Shown: positions 1 to 9,984 of the stretch, piece after piece
Layout of the letters: each line of letters starts with the position of its first letter
How positions within the stretch are numbered: the first letter of the stretch is position 1
From: Prosthecomicrobium pneumaticum
GTDB taxonomy: Bacteria > Pseudomonadota > Alphaproteobacteria > Rhizobiales > Kaistiaceae
DNA length: 64,000 bases
NCBI RefSeq assembly: GCF_014199915.1
Contig: NZ_JACHOO010000001.1
Coordinates: 124,001 to 188,000 of the forward strand
Direction: 5' to 3'
Translations under genes and position numbers: made by a program
The notes under the pieces: model-generated
What the model was told of the DNA's origin: nothing
Database searches by the model: none
The model's input: the letters and a program-made list of their open reading frames with translations, nothing else

Positions 1-1
1 C

Positions 2-1078
2 GGCCTGCCGCTCGTCTATCTGAACCAGCTCGGCGGCCAGGACGAGCTCGTCTTTGACGGTGGTTCCTTCGGCCTCCAGGCGGATTGCGCGCTCGCTTTC
101 CAGATGCCGCAGTTCGAGGAACAGGTCGCTCTCGTCGAGCTGCGCCGCGAGGAGGAGGGCTGGCGGATCGCGTCCGGTCCGCTCGCTGCATGCCCCGAGG
201 ACGACGAGGCGCATTGGCGTGCCTGCGTGCTCGGCCTGTCCGACTATGTCGGCAAGAACGGCTTTCCGACCGTCGTGCTCGGCCTCTCGGGCGGCATCGA
301 TTCCGCTCTCGTCGCGGCGCTCGCCGTGGATGCGCTGGGGGCCGACCGTGTCCACGCGGTGATGCTGCCCTATCGCTACACGTCGTCGGAGAGCCTCGCC
401 GCGGCCGCCGCCTGCGCGGCGACGCTCGGCCTGCGCTACGACGTGCTGCCGATCGCCGAGCCCGTCGAGGCGCTCAATCGCGCGCTCGCGCCGCTGTTCG
501 CCGACCGGGCCGAGGACGTCACCGAAGAAAACCTTCAGTCGCGCGTGCGCGGCACGATGCTGATGGCGGTGTCGAACAAGTTCGGCGCTCTGCTCCTCAC
601 AACCGGCAACAAGTCCGAGATGTCGGTCGGCTATGCGACTCTCTATGGCGACATGAACGGCGGGTTCAATCCGATCAAGGACCTCTACAAGACCGACGTC
701 TATCGCCTCGCGGCCTGGCGGAACGTCCATCGGCCGGCGGGCATGCTCGGGCCGGAGGGCGTCGTCATCCCGCCCGAGATCATCGCCCGCGCGCCGTCGG
801 CCGAACTGCGCGAGAACCAGACCGACCAGGATGCGCTGCCGCCCTATGAGGTGCTCGACGACATTCTGCGCTGCCTCGTCGAAGGCGAGATGCGGGTGCA
901 GGACGTCGTCGCCCGCGGCCACGATCCCGCGACGGTGGCGCGCGTCGAGCATCTCCTGGCGGGCGCGGAATACAAGCGCCGGCAGGCGGCGCCGGGTATC
1001 AAGATCAGTGACCGCAATTTCGGCCGCGACCGGCGCTATCCGATCACCAACCGTTTCCGCGATCGTCCCATCGCCTGA
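2..1078 (+). CDS. nadE: NAD(+) synthetase, glutamine-dependent, C-terminal part
   Basis: This enzyme amidates nicotinic acid adenine dinucleotide to NAD using ammonia from glutamine, the last step of NAD synthesis in the cytosol. The frame is open from base 2, so the gene enters from the left; about 200 residues of the nitrilase-type glutaminase domain should lie outside. The first visible residues, NQLGGQDELVFDGGSF, are the end of that glutaminase domain. The synthetase domain follows, with the ATP pyrophosphatase loop LGLSGGIDS encoded near base 280 and the conserved TTGNKSEMSVGYATLYGD block near base 600. The gene ends at a TGA and is followed by a strong hairpin. The family is certain; only the start is missing. 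Confidence 0.96.
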   Translation, partial: GLPLVYLNQLGGQDELVFDGGSFGLQADCALAFQMPQFEEQVALVELRREEEGWRIASGPLAACPEDDEAHWRACVLGLSDYVGKNGFPTVVLGLSGGIDSALVAALAVDALGADRVHAVMLPYRYTSSESLAAAAACAATLGLRYDVLPIAEPVEALNRALAPLFADRAEDVTEENLQSRVRGTMLMAVSNKFGALLLTTGNKSEMSVGYATLYGDMNGGFNPIKDLYKTDVYRLAAWRNVHRPAGMLGPEGVVIPPEIIARAPSAELRENQTDQDALPPYEVLDDILRCLVEGEMRVQDVVARGHDPATVARVEHLLAGAEYKRRQAAPGIKISDRNFGRDRRYPITNRFRDRPIA

Positions 1079-1106
1079 GCGCGGTCATCTGAACGATCGA
1101 AAAGGA

Positions 1107-1130
1107 AAAGGCGGCCCTCCGGCCGCCTTT
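1107..1130 (+). terminator. Rho-independent-type hairpin after nadE
   Basis: A 10-base perfect stem, AAAGGCGGCC paired with GGCCGCCTTT, with a four-base loop CTCC. It lies 29 bases after the nadE stop and before the convergent transpeptidase gene. The AAA/TTT ends make it plausible in both directions. Confidence 0.8.
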
Positions 1131-1156
1131 CCTATCCCACGTCCCGTGTGGCGCGA

Positions 1157-1957
1157 TCAGCCGTGCACGTCGGCCGGAGGAACCGGCGCCGTGGCCGTGT
1201 TGGCACGGCCGTCATCGGCCGGCGCTCCGGAATTCCCGTAAACCGCCTGCGGGTCCGGCTGGACATTGCCGATCACGGTCACCTTCGTGCCGAGCGGCAC
1301 GCGGCCGTAGAGATCGATGATGTCGTGGTTGAGCAGGCGGATGCAGCCGGAAGACAACGACTTGCCGATCGACCACGGCTGATTGGTGCCGTGCAGGCGG
1401 TAGAGCGTGTCCTTCTTGCCCTGGAAGAGGTAGAGCGCGCGCGCGCCGAGCGGGTTGCGCGGGCCGCCGGGCATGCCGTCGGGCCACTTCGCCGCTTCGG
1501 GGTCGCGCGCCTGCATCTCTTTCGGCGGATGCCAGCGCGGCCACTCGCGTTTCGCCTGGATCGCCGCGTCGCCCGACCAGGCGAAGCCATCGCGGCCGAC
1601 GCCGACGCCGTAGCGGATCGCCTGGCCTCCCTCGAGGATCAGATAAAGGTAGTGTGCCGGGGGATCGACGACGATCGTGCCGGGCTCGTTCGGAATATCG
1701 AACGGCACCGAGACGACGCGTCGGTAAAATTTCGGGTCGATCCGGGTGAGATCGATCGCCGCGATCGGGAACGGCTCGGTGTCGATCGGGCCGTACATGC
1801 TCGCATATTCGGAATCGACGATCGGCCCCGGCGCTGCCGCCATCGGCCGCCGGGTGGCGGTCGACTGGCAGGCCGCCAGAACGAAGGGGATGCCGATCAC
1901 GAAACTGCGGCGGCTCAGGCCGCCGGTCTTCCTGGAAGTTGGCTTCGTCTCGCTCAA
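1157..1957 (-). CDS. L,D-transpeptidase (YkuD family), Tat-type lipoprotein
   Basis: It probably forms 3-3 peptidoglycan crosslinks or attaches proteins to peptidoglycan in the periplasm. I chose a TTG start at 1957. It gives 266 residues beginning SETKPTS and places a twin-arginine signal (LSRRSFVIGIPFVLAAC) at the N terminus, with lipobox Cys30. An in-frame ATG at 2053 would add 32 residues that do not look like a signal sequence. The YkuD domain covers roughly residues 90-235 and has the catalytic block with His189 and Cys205 (HGTNQPWSIGKSLSSGCIRL). The C-terminal 30 residues are Ala/Pro-rich. It converges on nadE. Two further family members lie at 59652 and 60266, but those are short exported forms without a lipobox. 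The function is secure; the start is less so. Confidence 0.9.
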   Translation of the reverse strand: MSETKPTSRKTGGLSRRSFVIGIPFVLAACQSTATRRPMAAAPGPIVDSEYASMYGPIDTEPFPIAAIDLTRIDPKFYRRVVSVPFDIPNEPGTIVVDPPAHYLYLILEGGQAIRYGVGVGRDGFAWSGDAAIQAKREWPRWHPPKEMQARDPEAAKWPDGMPGGPRNPLGARALYLFQGKKDTLYRLHGTNQPWSIGKSLSSGCIRLLNHDIIDLYGRVPLGTKVTVIGNVQPDPQAVYGNSGAPADDGRANTATAPVPPADVHG

Positions 1958-2228
1958 AGCCGGCCCTTTCGCCCTAGTCCCAACGATGCGGTTGTCAACC
2001 GCCGACCGCGCATTCGGTTCGCTCGCCGCGTCACCCCGCCGCGGCGGTCCCATTCAGGAGGATCGGCCAAGACGGACTTGATCCGTGTTTTGAAGCGCGT
2101 GCGCAATGATAATTCGGCCACACTGACGCGGCAAACGTCGCGCTGCGGCAAAGATCGGGGTGCGCCTGGTTGCAGCGCGGCGCCGGTGAATCGGATAGAC
2201 AGGCACCTTGATCATTCCGGGAGCCGAA

Positions 2229-3326
2229 ATGCGCTGGTCGCCCCAGCAGGAAGCGGCGCTCGCCGCCGTGTCGCGTTGGCTGAAGCGCGGTGATTCGCAG
2301 ATCTTCCGCCTGTTCGGCTATGCCGGAACGGGAAAGACGACGCTCGCCCGCCACATTGCGGAGGGCCAGGACGGCGACGTCGCCTTCGCCGCTTTCACCG
2401 GCAAGGCCGCCCATGTGCTGCGCCAGAAGGGTTGTGAGGGCGCCGGCACGATCCACAGCCTGATCTACCGGCCGCGTGCGGTGGAAGCGGAGGAGGAGAC
2501 GCCGACCTTCGCGCTCAACCGCGACAGCGCCGCGGCGAAGGCCGATCTGATCATCATCGACGAATGCTCGATGGTCGACGAGGAGCTCGGCCGTGATCTC
2601 CTCTCCTTCGGCACGCCGGTGCTGGTGCTCGGCGACCCGGCGCAGCTGCCGCCGGTGAAGGGCGGCGGCTTCTTCACCGAGGCCGAACCGGACGAGATGC
2701 TGACGGAAGTCCACCGGCAGGCGCAGGACGACCCGATCATCCGCCTGTCGATGGCGGCGCGGGTCGGGGAGGGACTCGATTACGGCGTCTATGGCGAGAC
2801 GAGCGTCATCCCGCGCCGTGCCATCGATGCCGAGCGCATCCTCGCCGCCGATCAGGTGCTCGTCGGCACCAACCGGACGCGCCGCGCCTATAACGGCCGC
2901 ATCCGCGCGCTGAAAGGCCTGCTCGACCCGATGCCGGCGGCGGGCGACAAGCTCGTCTGCCTGCGCAACGACAAGCAGAAGGGCCTGCTCAACGGCGGCA
3001 CCTGGACGGTGACGATCGTCTCGCCGCCCCGCAAGGGGCTGCTCCGCCTCTCCCTCGTGCCCGAGGACGAGCCCGGCGGCCGCTCCGTCCGCGTCTCGGT
3101 CAATCCCGCCTTCTTCGAGGATGGCGGCGAGGGGCTCGCCTGGCCGGAGCGGCGCAAATCCGACGAGTTCGACTACGGCTATGCCCTCACCGTGCACAAG
3201 GCGCAGGGCTCGCAATGGGACGACGTCGTGCTCTTCGACGAGGGCTTCGCCTTCCGCGAGCACCGCGACCGCTGGCTCTATACCGGCATCACCCGGGCGG
3301 CGAAGCGGCTCACCATCGTGCGCTGA
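2229..3326 (+). CDS. RecD-like ATP-dependent DNA helicase (SF1)
   Basis: A compact 365-residue superfamily 1 helicase that should translocate on or unwind DNA using ATP. Visible motifs in order are Walker A GYAGTGKT (residues 30-37), the motif Ia region FTGKAAHVLR, TIHSLIY, Walker B IIIDECSMVD (108-117), motif III LGDPAQLPPV (134-143), and the UvrD_C_2 motifs YALTVHKAQGSQWDDV and YTGITRA near the C terminus. An in-frame TTG at 2208 is possible, but the ATG at 2229 has GGGAG five bases upstream and is preferred. It has no RecB or RecC neighbour and lacks the N-terminal extension of RecD2, so it is a stand-alone RecD/Pif1-like ATPase whose substrate is unknown. Confidence 0.88.
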   Translation: MRWSPQQEAALAAVSRWLKRGDSQIFRLFGYAGTGKTTLARHIAEGQDGDVAFAAFTGKAAHVLRQKGCEGAGTIHSLIYRPRAVEAEEETPTFALNRDSAAAKADLIIIDECSMVDEELGRDLLSFGTPVLVLGDPAQLPPVKGGGFFTEAEPDEMLTEVHRQAQDDPIIRLSMAARVGEGLDYGVYGETSVIPRRAIDAERILAADQVLVGTNRTRRAYNGRIRALKGLLDPMPAAGDKLVCLRNDKQKGLLNGGTWTVTIVSPPRKGLLRLSLVPEDEPGGRSVRVSVNPAFFEDGGEGLAWPERRKSDEFDYGYALTVHKAQGSQWDDVVLFDEGFAFREHRDRWLYTGITRAAKRLTIVR

Positions 3327-3347
3327 CTGCGGCCCGCGCGGCGCCCC

Positions 3348-4418
3348 TTACTGTGCGTAGTAATAGGACGGCCCGACCCTTCGCACGGTCTCCGGATCCT
3401 TGGTCTCGCTCGCGAGGCTCGCCACCGGCGTCTCGGCGGGCGGCGGCGGAACCGCGTCGCGCGGATCGAATTCGCCGTCGAGATCGGCCTGGGTTTCCGG
3501 ATCGGCGCCCGGCATCGGCTTGCGCGCCGGAACCGGCGGGGTGCCGGGCGCGAGCATCGCGGCGAGCGCCGCGGCATCATAGCCGCCCGCCATCGCGGTC
3601 ATCGGCGCGCCGGCCGCACTTTGGCAGCCGCAGCTCGGATTATAGCGGCTGCGATAGGCGAAGGCCTGCGGCAGGTCGGAATAGCGCGCGCCGGTCGGCG
3701 TGACGGCCGATCCGACATCGTCGGAGCCCGACCGGTAGGCATAGAGCGCGACGTCGGTCCCCGGGCAGCGGGCGCGGCAGGTCGCCTCGTCATTGGCGAA
3801 ATTCGACGAACTGGTCGAATAGCTGATCGGGAAATAGAAGCCGTCGCAGGTGCGCACACAGACCGTGCGATAGCCGGAGCCGCTCGGCGTGCTCGGCTCG
3901 TCCTCGCGATAGTCGTCCCAAGGGTCGCCGGAACGGTCTCCCGGCACCCAGATACCTTGGGAATTGTAATAGCCTCGGCGGGAGAACAGGCCGAACCGGT
4001 CGCGCGGGGCATAGCGGGCATATTGCGGCCCGCAATCGTTCTCGGCGAGGGCGCGCAACAGACCGCCGCGCTCGCCGCGCTCCGAGCCGCCATTCGCCGA
4101 GCTGGCCTCGAGCCGGCGGAGATTCGCCTCCATGCCGCGGATCCGGTCGAGCAGCGCGTCGCAACCCGCATCGCCGCGCGACTTGAAGAACAGGAAGCCG
4201 CTGCGGCAGTCGGCTCGGTGCGCCTCGGCGCGAGCGCTGCGCAGGGCCGCCCGCTGTTCGCGGATCGCCCGTGCCGTGTCGCGCGCACCACCGCCCTCGA
4301 CCGCAGAGAGCCGTGCCTCGAGCCGGGCACAGATCGCCGAGGCGGCGGCAGCGGCATTCCCCGCGAGCCCGCACAAAAAAACGGCAAAGATGGCCGCACT
4401 CAGTCCGCCTCGGATCAT
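3348..4418 (-). CDS. DUF2865 domain-containing exported protein
   Basis: A protein of unknown function belonging to a family common in Hyphomicrobiales. From the ATG at 4418 it has 356 residues and begins with a signal peptide (MIRGGLSAAIFAVFLCGLAGNAAAA). Residues 30-110 are Arg/Ala/Glu-rich and probably helical, containing the pair of cysteines in DCRSGF and DAGCDALL. The DUF2865 core follows, with the signature CVRTCDGFYFPIS and later CRARCPGTD, then NPSCGCQSA. The C-terminal 80 residues are Pro/Ala-rich and low in complexity. The even number of cysteines suggests disulfides in the periplasm. It converges with the helicase gene, 21 bases apart. A longer in-frame start at 4487 lies upstream of the signal peptide and is unlikely. 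Confidence 0.83.
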   Translation of the reverse strand: MIRGGLSAAIFAVFLCGLAGNAAAAASAICARLEARLSAVEGGGARDTARAIREQRAALRSARAEAHRADCRSGFLFFKSRGDAGCDALLDRIRGMEANLRRLEASSANGGSERGERGGLLRALAENDCGPQYARYAPRDRFGLFSRRGYYNSQGIWVPGDRSGDPWDDYREDEPSTPSGSGYRTVCVRTCDGFYFPISYSTSSSNFANDEATCRARCPGTDVALYAYRSGSDDVGSAVTPTGARYSDLPQAFAYRSRYNPSCGCQSAAGAPMTAMAGGYDAAALAAMLAPGTPPVPARKPMPGADPETQADLDGEFDPRDAVPPPPAETPVASLASETKDPETVRRVGPSYYYAQ

Positions 4419-4626
4419 GGGTCGCTCGGTCGTTTTGATGAAACGTCGTCGCTTCCTGCCCCCATTGGCGGGATAGCACGCGCACAACGCCGGCGATAGG
4501 GTTTGGATCGACGGCGATATCTGTCATCAGCATCTTTGATTGGCCGCCCGGCGCCGGTCTGCCTATAGTCCGCGCTTCGCCGGCTGCGGCTGGCCATTTG
4601 TTGATCAAACACCTTCGGTGCACGCC

Positions 4627-6057
4627 ATGACGACCGCCGTCCATACGGCCGGCCGCGAGGATGCGTCGCTTCGTCCCTGGGCCGCCGAGGCCCGCGCGAC
4701 GCTGGCGCTGTCCTGGCCGATGATTCTCACCAATCTCGCGCAGACCGCGCTCAACGCGACCGACGTCATCCTGGTCGGCTGGATGGGCGGTCATGCGCTC
4801 GCCGCGGCCGCGCTCGGCACCAATCTCTATTTCGCGCTGCTGATCTTCGGCATCGGCCTTACCGGTGCGACGGCGCCGATGATCGCGCGGGAGCGCGGCC
4901 GCAACCGCCATGCCGTGCGCGAGGTGCGCCGTACGGTCCGCCAGGGCCTTTGGGCCTCGGTCGCCCTTGCCGTGCCGTTCTGGCTCGTGCTGTGGCACAC
5001 CGAGGCGATCCTGCTCGCCTTCCGGCAGGAGCCGCGCCTCGCCGCCGATGCCGGCATCTATATGCGCGGCCTGCAATGGGCGCTGCTGCCCTTCCTCTTC
5101 TATCTCGTGCTGCGCTCCTTCGTCGCCGCGCTCGAGCGGCCGATGTGGTCGGTGGCGGTCGGGCTGATGGGGGTGGCGGTCAATGCGGTCGCGGTGTGGG
5201 CGCTGGTCTTCGGGCATTTCGGCCTGCCCCGCATGGGCCTGCTCGGCGCCGGCATCGGCTCGACGCTCGCCGCGACGATGATGGCGCTCGGCATGGCGCT
5301 CGTCGTCTCGGTCGACCGCCGCTTCCGGCGCTATCGGCTGTTCGGCCGCTTCTGGCGGGCGGATTGGGGCCGCTTCCGCGAGCTGTGGCGGCTCGGCCTG
5401 CCGATGGCCTTCGCGATCTGCTTCGAGGTGACCGTCTTCAACGCCGCGGTCTTCCTGATGGGGCTGATCGGTGCCGATTCGGTGGCCGCTCACGCCATCG
5501 CGATCCAGATCGCCTCGCTCACCTTCATGGTGCCGCTCGGCTTCAGCCAGGCCGTGACGGTGCGGGTCGGCCGGGCCTATGGCGCCGGCGACCGCGAGGC
5601 GATCCGCCGGGCCGGCTGGGTCGCGTTTGCGATGACGATTGCCTTCATGAGCGTCACCTGCGCCGTGATGATCCTCGCGCCGGGCGTGCTGATCGGCGCC
5701 TTCATCGACCGCGCCGATCCGGCCAATGCCGAGGTGTTCGCGCTCGCCGTGGTCTTCCTCGGCGTCGCCGGCATCTTCCAGATCTTCGACGGCGCGCAGG
5801 CGGTGGTCGCCGGCATGTTGCGCGGCCTGCACGACACGCGGGTGCCGATGATCTATGCCGGCCTCGGCTTCTGGGGCGTCGGCCTGTCCTCGAGCGTCGC
5901 CTTCGGCTTCGGGCTGGGGCTCGAGGGGCTCGGCATCTGGATCGGCCTCGCCTGTGGCCTCGGCGTCGTCGCCGCGCTGCTGATCGCGCGCTGGCTGCGG
6001 CGCGACCGGCTCGGCCTCGAACGCGGCGGCCACCGCGCCGTTGCGCCGGCGCATTGA
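4627..6057 (+). CDS. MATE family multidrug/cation exporter (NorM-like)
   Basis: An inner-membrane antiporter of 476 residues that probably exports drugs or metabolites in exchange for sodium ions or protons. The sequence shows about twelve hydrophobic segments arranged as two MATE halves. The first begins LALSWPMILTNLAQTALNATDVILVGWMGG and the second LWRLGLPMAFAICFEVTVFNAAVFLMG, matching the family's paired N-terminal signatures. The ATG at 4627 is preferred because it starts just before the first membrane segment; an upstream TTG at 4540 adds an unlikely leader. The gene is divergent from the DUF2865 gene across 208 bases. The substrate cannot be inferred. Confidence 0.93.
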   Translation: MTTAVHTAGREDASLRPWAAEARATLALSWPMILTNLAQTALNATDVILVGWMGGHALAAAALGTNLYFALLIFGIGLTGATAPMIARERGRNRHAVREVRRTVRQGLWASVALAVPFWLVLWHTEAILLAFRQEPRLAADAGIYMRGLQWALLPFLFYLVLRSFVAALERPMWSVAVGLMGVAVNAVAVWALVFGHFGLPRMGLLGAGIGSTLAATMMALGMALVVSVDRRFRRYRLFGRFWRADWGRFRELWRLGLPMAFAICFEVTVFNAAVFLMGLIGADSVAAHAIAIQIASLTFMVPLGFSQAVTVRVGRAYGAGDREAIRRAGWVAFAMTIAFMSVTCAVMILAPGVLIGAFIDRADPANAEVFALAVVFLGVAGIFQIFDGAQAVVAGMLRGLHDTRVPMIYAGLGFWGVGLSSSVAFGFGLGLEGLGIWIGLACGLGVVAALLIARWLRRDRLGLERGGHRAVAPAH

Positions 6058-6136
6058 GGGGGAGGGCGCACGAGCGGGCCTCGCAGCGGACGGGCGGCGT
6101 GACCATATTCCGGCGATCGTCATCCGGAGGCCCGCC

Positions 6137-6640
6137 ATGCGCCGTCTGCTGCTCGCTCTCGTCCTCGCCTTCTGCGCCGCTGCGCCCGCGGCGGCGGAGG
6201 GGCCGGATCTCATCTTCCGCGAATCGACGACGTTCCGCCTGCTGACCCCGAACGACAAGATCGGCGTCTACGGCATCGACGATCCGGAGGTGGAGGGCGT
6301 CGCCTGCCACTTCGCGGCGGCCGAGCGCGGCGGCGTCTCGGGCTGGCTCGGCCTCGCCGAGGAGACGTCGGACATATCGCTCGCCTGCCGGCAGGTCGGG
6401 CCGATCGCGTTCAAGGGCAAGATCGACCAGGGCGATGCGGTGTTCCGCCAGCGCCGCTCGCTGTGGTTCAAGAAGATGCAGATCGTCCGCGGCTGCGATC
6501 CGGAGCGCAACGTGCTCGTCTATCTCGTCTATTCCGACAAGCTGGTCGACGGCAGCCCGAAGAACTCGATCTCCTCCGTGCCGATCATGCCCTGGGGCGA
6601 CGCGCCGGCACCGCAGTGCAAGGATTTCGTGAAGGACTGA
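6137..6640 (+). CDS. creA: CreA family periplasmic protein
   Basis: A 167-residue member of the CreA family, conserved in proteobacteria but without a clear biochemical role. The start at 6137 is supported by GGAGG seven bases upstream (6126-6130). A signal peptide is evident (MRRLLLALVLAFCAAAPAAA). The family signature follows with KIGVYGIDDPEVEGVACHF, then DISLACRQVGPI and a C-terminal region ending PQCKDFVKD. Four cysteines (CHF, ACRQ, RGCDP, QCKD) could form two disulfides in the periplasm. It lies 79 bases after the MATE gene on the same strand, so co-transcription is possible but not shown. Confidence in the family is high. Confidence 0.9.
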   Translation: MRRLLLALVLAFCAAAPAAAEGPDLIFRESTTFRLLTPNDKIGVYGIDDPEVEGVACHFAAAERGGVSGWLGLAEETSDISLACRQVGPIAFKGKIDQGDAVFRQRRSLWFKKMQIVRGCDPERNVLVYLVYSDKLVDGSPKNSISSVPIMPWGDAPAPQCKDFVKD

Positions 6641-6685
6641 TCGGTCACGGCGCCCCGCCCGGGCGCCGCTGTCACGGCTGCGGAG

Positions 6686-6705
6686 CGGGCGCCCGGTGGC
6701 GCCCG
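6686..6705 (+). terminator. Hairpin between creA and gatB
   Basis: Inverted repeat CGGGCGCC / GGCGCCCG with a CGGT loop, 45 bases after the creA stop. There is no T-tract, so it may instead be Rho-dependent or structural. Confidence 0.35.
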
Positions 6706-6826
6706 GGAGGAAGGGCTCACGCCCGCCATCCGGTGCAATCCTGTGTCGGTCGAGCGGCTTGCGGCGCCGGGTGCGTCGTTCTAGAGCTTCCGGAACCGCA
6801 GCTCCCGTATGCCCGAGGATGCCCCT

Positions 6827-8304
<1,478 letters not shown>

Positions 8305-8305
<1 letters not shown>

Positions 8306-9870
8306 TGATCGAGACGCTGCGGGCGAGGCTCGACCGCGGCGTCGGTCGGGTGGCGGGGCCGCGCGGGGCCGTCGCCTTCTGGCTGTTCTACGCCGTCTTC
8401 TTCGTGGCGCTCTATCTGGCGCTGTCGCGGACCCTGTCCTTCGACGATGCGGTCTCGGCCGAGCTGATGCAGGGCCGGCTCGCCGCCGCCTATCAGGTGC
8501 GCAATCCGCCGCTCTACGAATGGCTGCTCTTCCTCGTCACGGCGATCCTCGGGGACGGCGCGCCGGCCCATGCGGTGCTGCGCTACGGGCTGATCGCGTT
8601 GTTCGGCTGCGCGACCTATCTCGGCGCGCTGCGCACCTCCGGCTCGGCGGTCGTCGCCTGGGGCGTGTCGATCTCGCTCGTCGCTTTCTCCTGGCTGCTC
8701 TTCGATCTCCACCATGCGACGACGCATTCGCTGCCGATCCTGTCGCTCGGCGTGTTCGCCTTCGTGCTCGTCTGCGACCAGATCGAGCGTCCGACGGTCT
8801 GGCGCGCGGCACTGCTCGGGCTGGTGATCGGCTTCGGCCTCGTCGCCAAATGGAGCTTCGCCCTCTATGTCGCCGGTCTCGTGCTGGCGCTCGCGAGCGA
8901 TCGCGACGGGCGCCGATTGCTGTTCGATGTCCGCACCCTCGCGACAATCGCCTTCGCCGTCCTGCCTCTGCTGCCGGTGATCGTCTGGCTCGCCGGGCCG
9001 GGCCGCGATTTCATCGATATGGCACAGCACAATCTCGCCCGCTCGAACGCGCCCTGGGCGGAGCGGGTGGCCGAAGGCCTGGTGAGACTCGCGATCGGGG
9101 CGAGCACCTTCGTGCTGTCCTGGCTCATGTTCATGGCCGTCGTCGGTTTGCCCGCACGAAGGCCGACGCCCGACCGGCCTGCGCCGCGCGCGGCCATCGC
9201 GGCGCGGCTGGCGCTGCGCACCACCGTCGGCGCGCTCATCCTTGCCGCGGTGGGCGTCGTCGTGATCGGCGCGACCCACACCGACTACCGCTACATGTAT
9301 CCGCTCTTCCTCGTCGCCCCCCCGGCCATGGCGGGCTTCCTTGCGCCGCGGGTCGACCATCGCCGGTTCGCGCAAGGCGTTCTCGCGATCGCCCCCTTCG
9401 TCTTCCTCGGGGCGGCGATCGCCCGCACCTACCTGCTCCTCGATCCCGCCGATTTCATGCGCCGCTTCGCCTATGAAGAACTCGTGGACGAACTGCGCGT
9501 GCGCGGTCTCGTGCCGGCGACGGTGATCGCGCTCGACCGGCGCGATGCCGGCAATCTCCTCGGCCTGTTGCCGGAGTCGCAGGTGCGCGCGGCGGGCCGG
9601 GCGGGACCCGCCGGCACTGCCGAGCAACCCTGTCTCGTCGTCGCCGGCAGCGACCGCGGCGCGTCTCCCCGGCCGCCCGAAGCGATCGCCGCGGATCTGC
9701 GGCGGCTGCTCGGCGAGGCAGCGACGCCGGAGGCGATCGAGACGATCGCGATCGATCAGGATCCCGTCTGGGGGCCGCCGCGCCGGGTGCACTGGCATCT
9801 CGTTTCCGGCGCCGCCGCCGCGTCCGCCTGCAGGGCCGAGGAGCGCGAGGTCGGTGACGAGGATGGGTGA
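8305..9870 (+). CDS. GT39/ArnT-type membrane glycosyltransferase (first of two)
   Basis: A polytopic GT-C fold protein of 521 residues that probably transfers a sugar from a polyprenyl-phosphate donor on the periplasmic side of the inner membrane. Around ten hydrophobic segments are visible. The first extracytoplasmic loop carries the acidic pair expected of the PMT_2 family (LSFDDAV, Asp47-Asp48), followed by RNPPLYEWL, the conserved Pro-Pro-Leu motif. The long C-terminal region from about residue 385 is periplasmic in appearance and contains two cysteines. Its ATG overlaps the gatB stop by one base, so translation is probably coupled. The gene at 9985 is a divergent paralogue. The acceptor (lipid A, glycan or protein) is unknown. 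Confidence 0.84.
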
Positions 9871-9984
9871 CCATGGCCCGCCGGCTTCGCCCGTGACAGG
9901 CCGCCGCGACGCGGTTATGGTCGCGGCGTTTCCGACCCTCCCGTCGGCCCGGCTGGCACGGGCGCGCGCACAGACGGCCTTCGC

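Noticed and set aside
3790-6258. An 822-codon minus-strand frame opposite the MATE and creA genes
   Set aside because: It runs through the MATE gene and then into another frame of the DUF2865 gene; charged low-complexity sequence without motifs.
9871-9984. Possible small gene between the two glycosyltransferases
   Set aside because: The short frame there is the tail of a frame overlapping the first glycosyltransferase, with no ribosome site and no motif.
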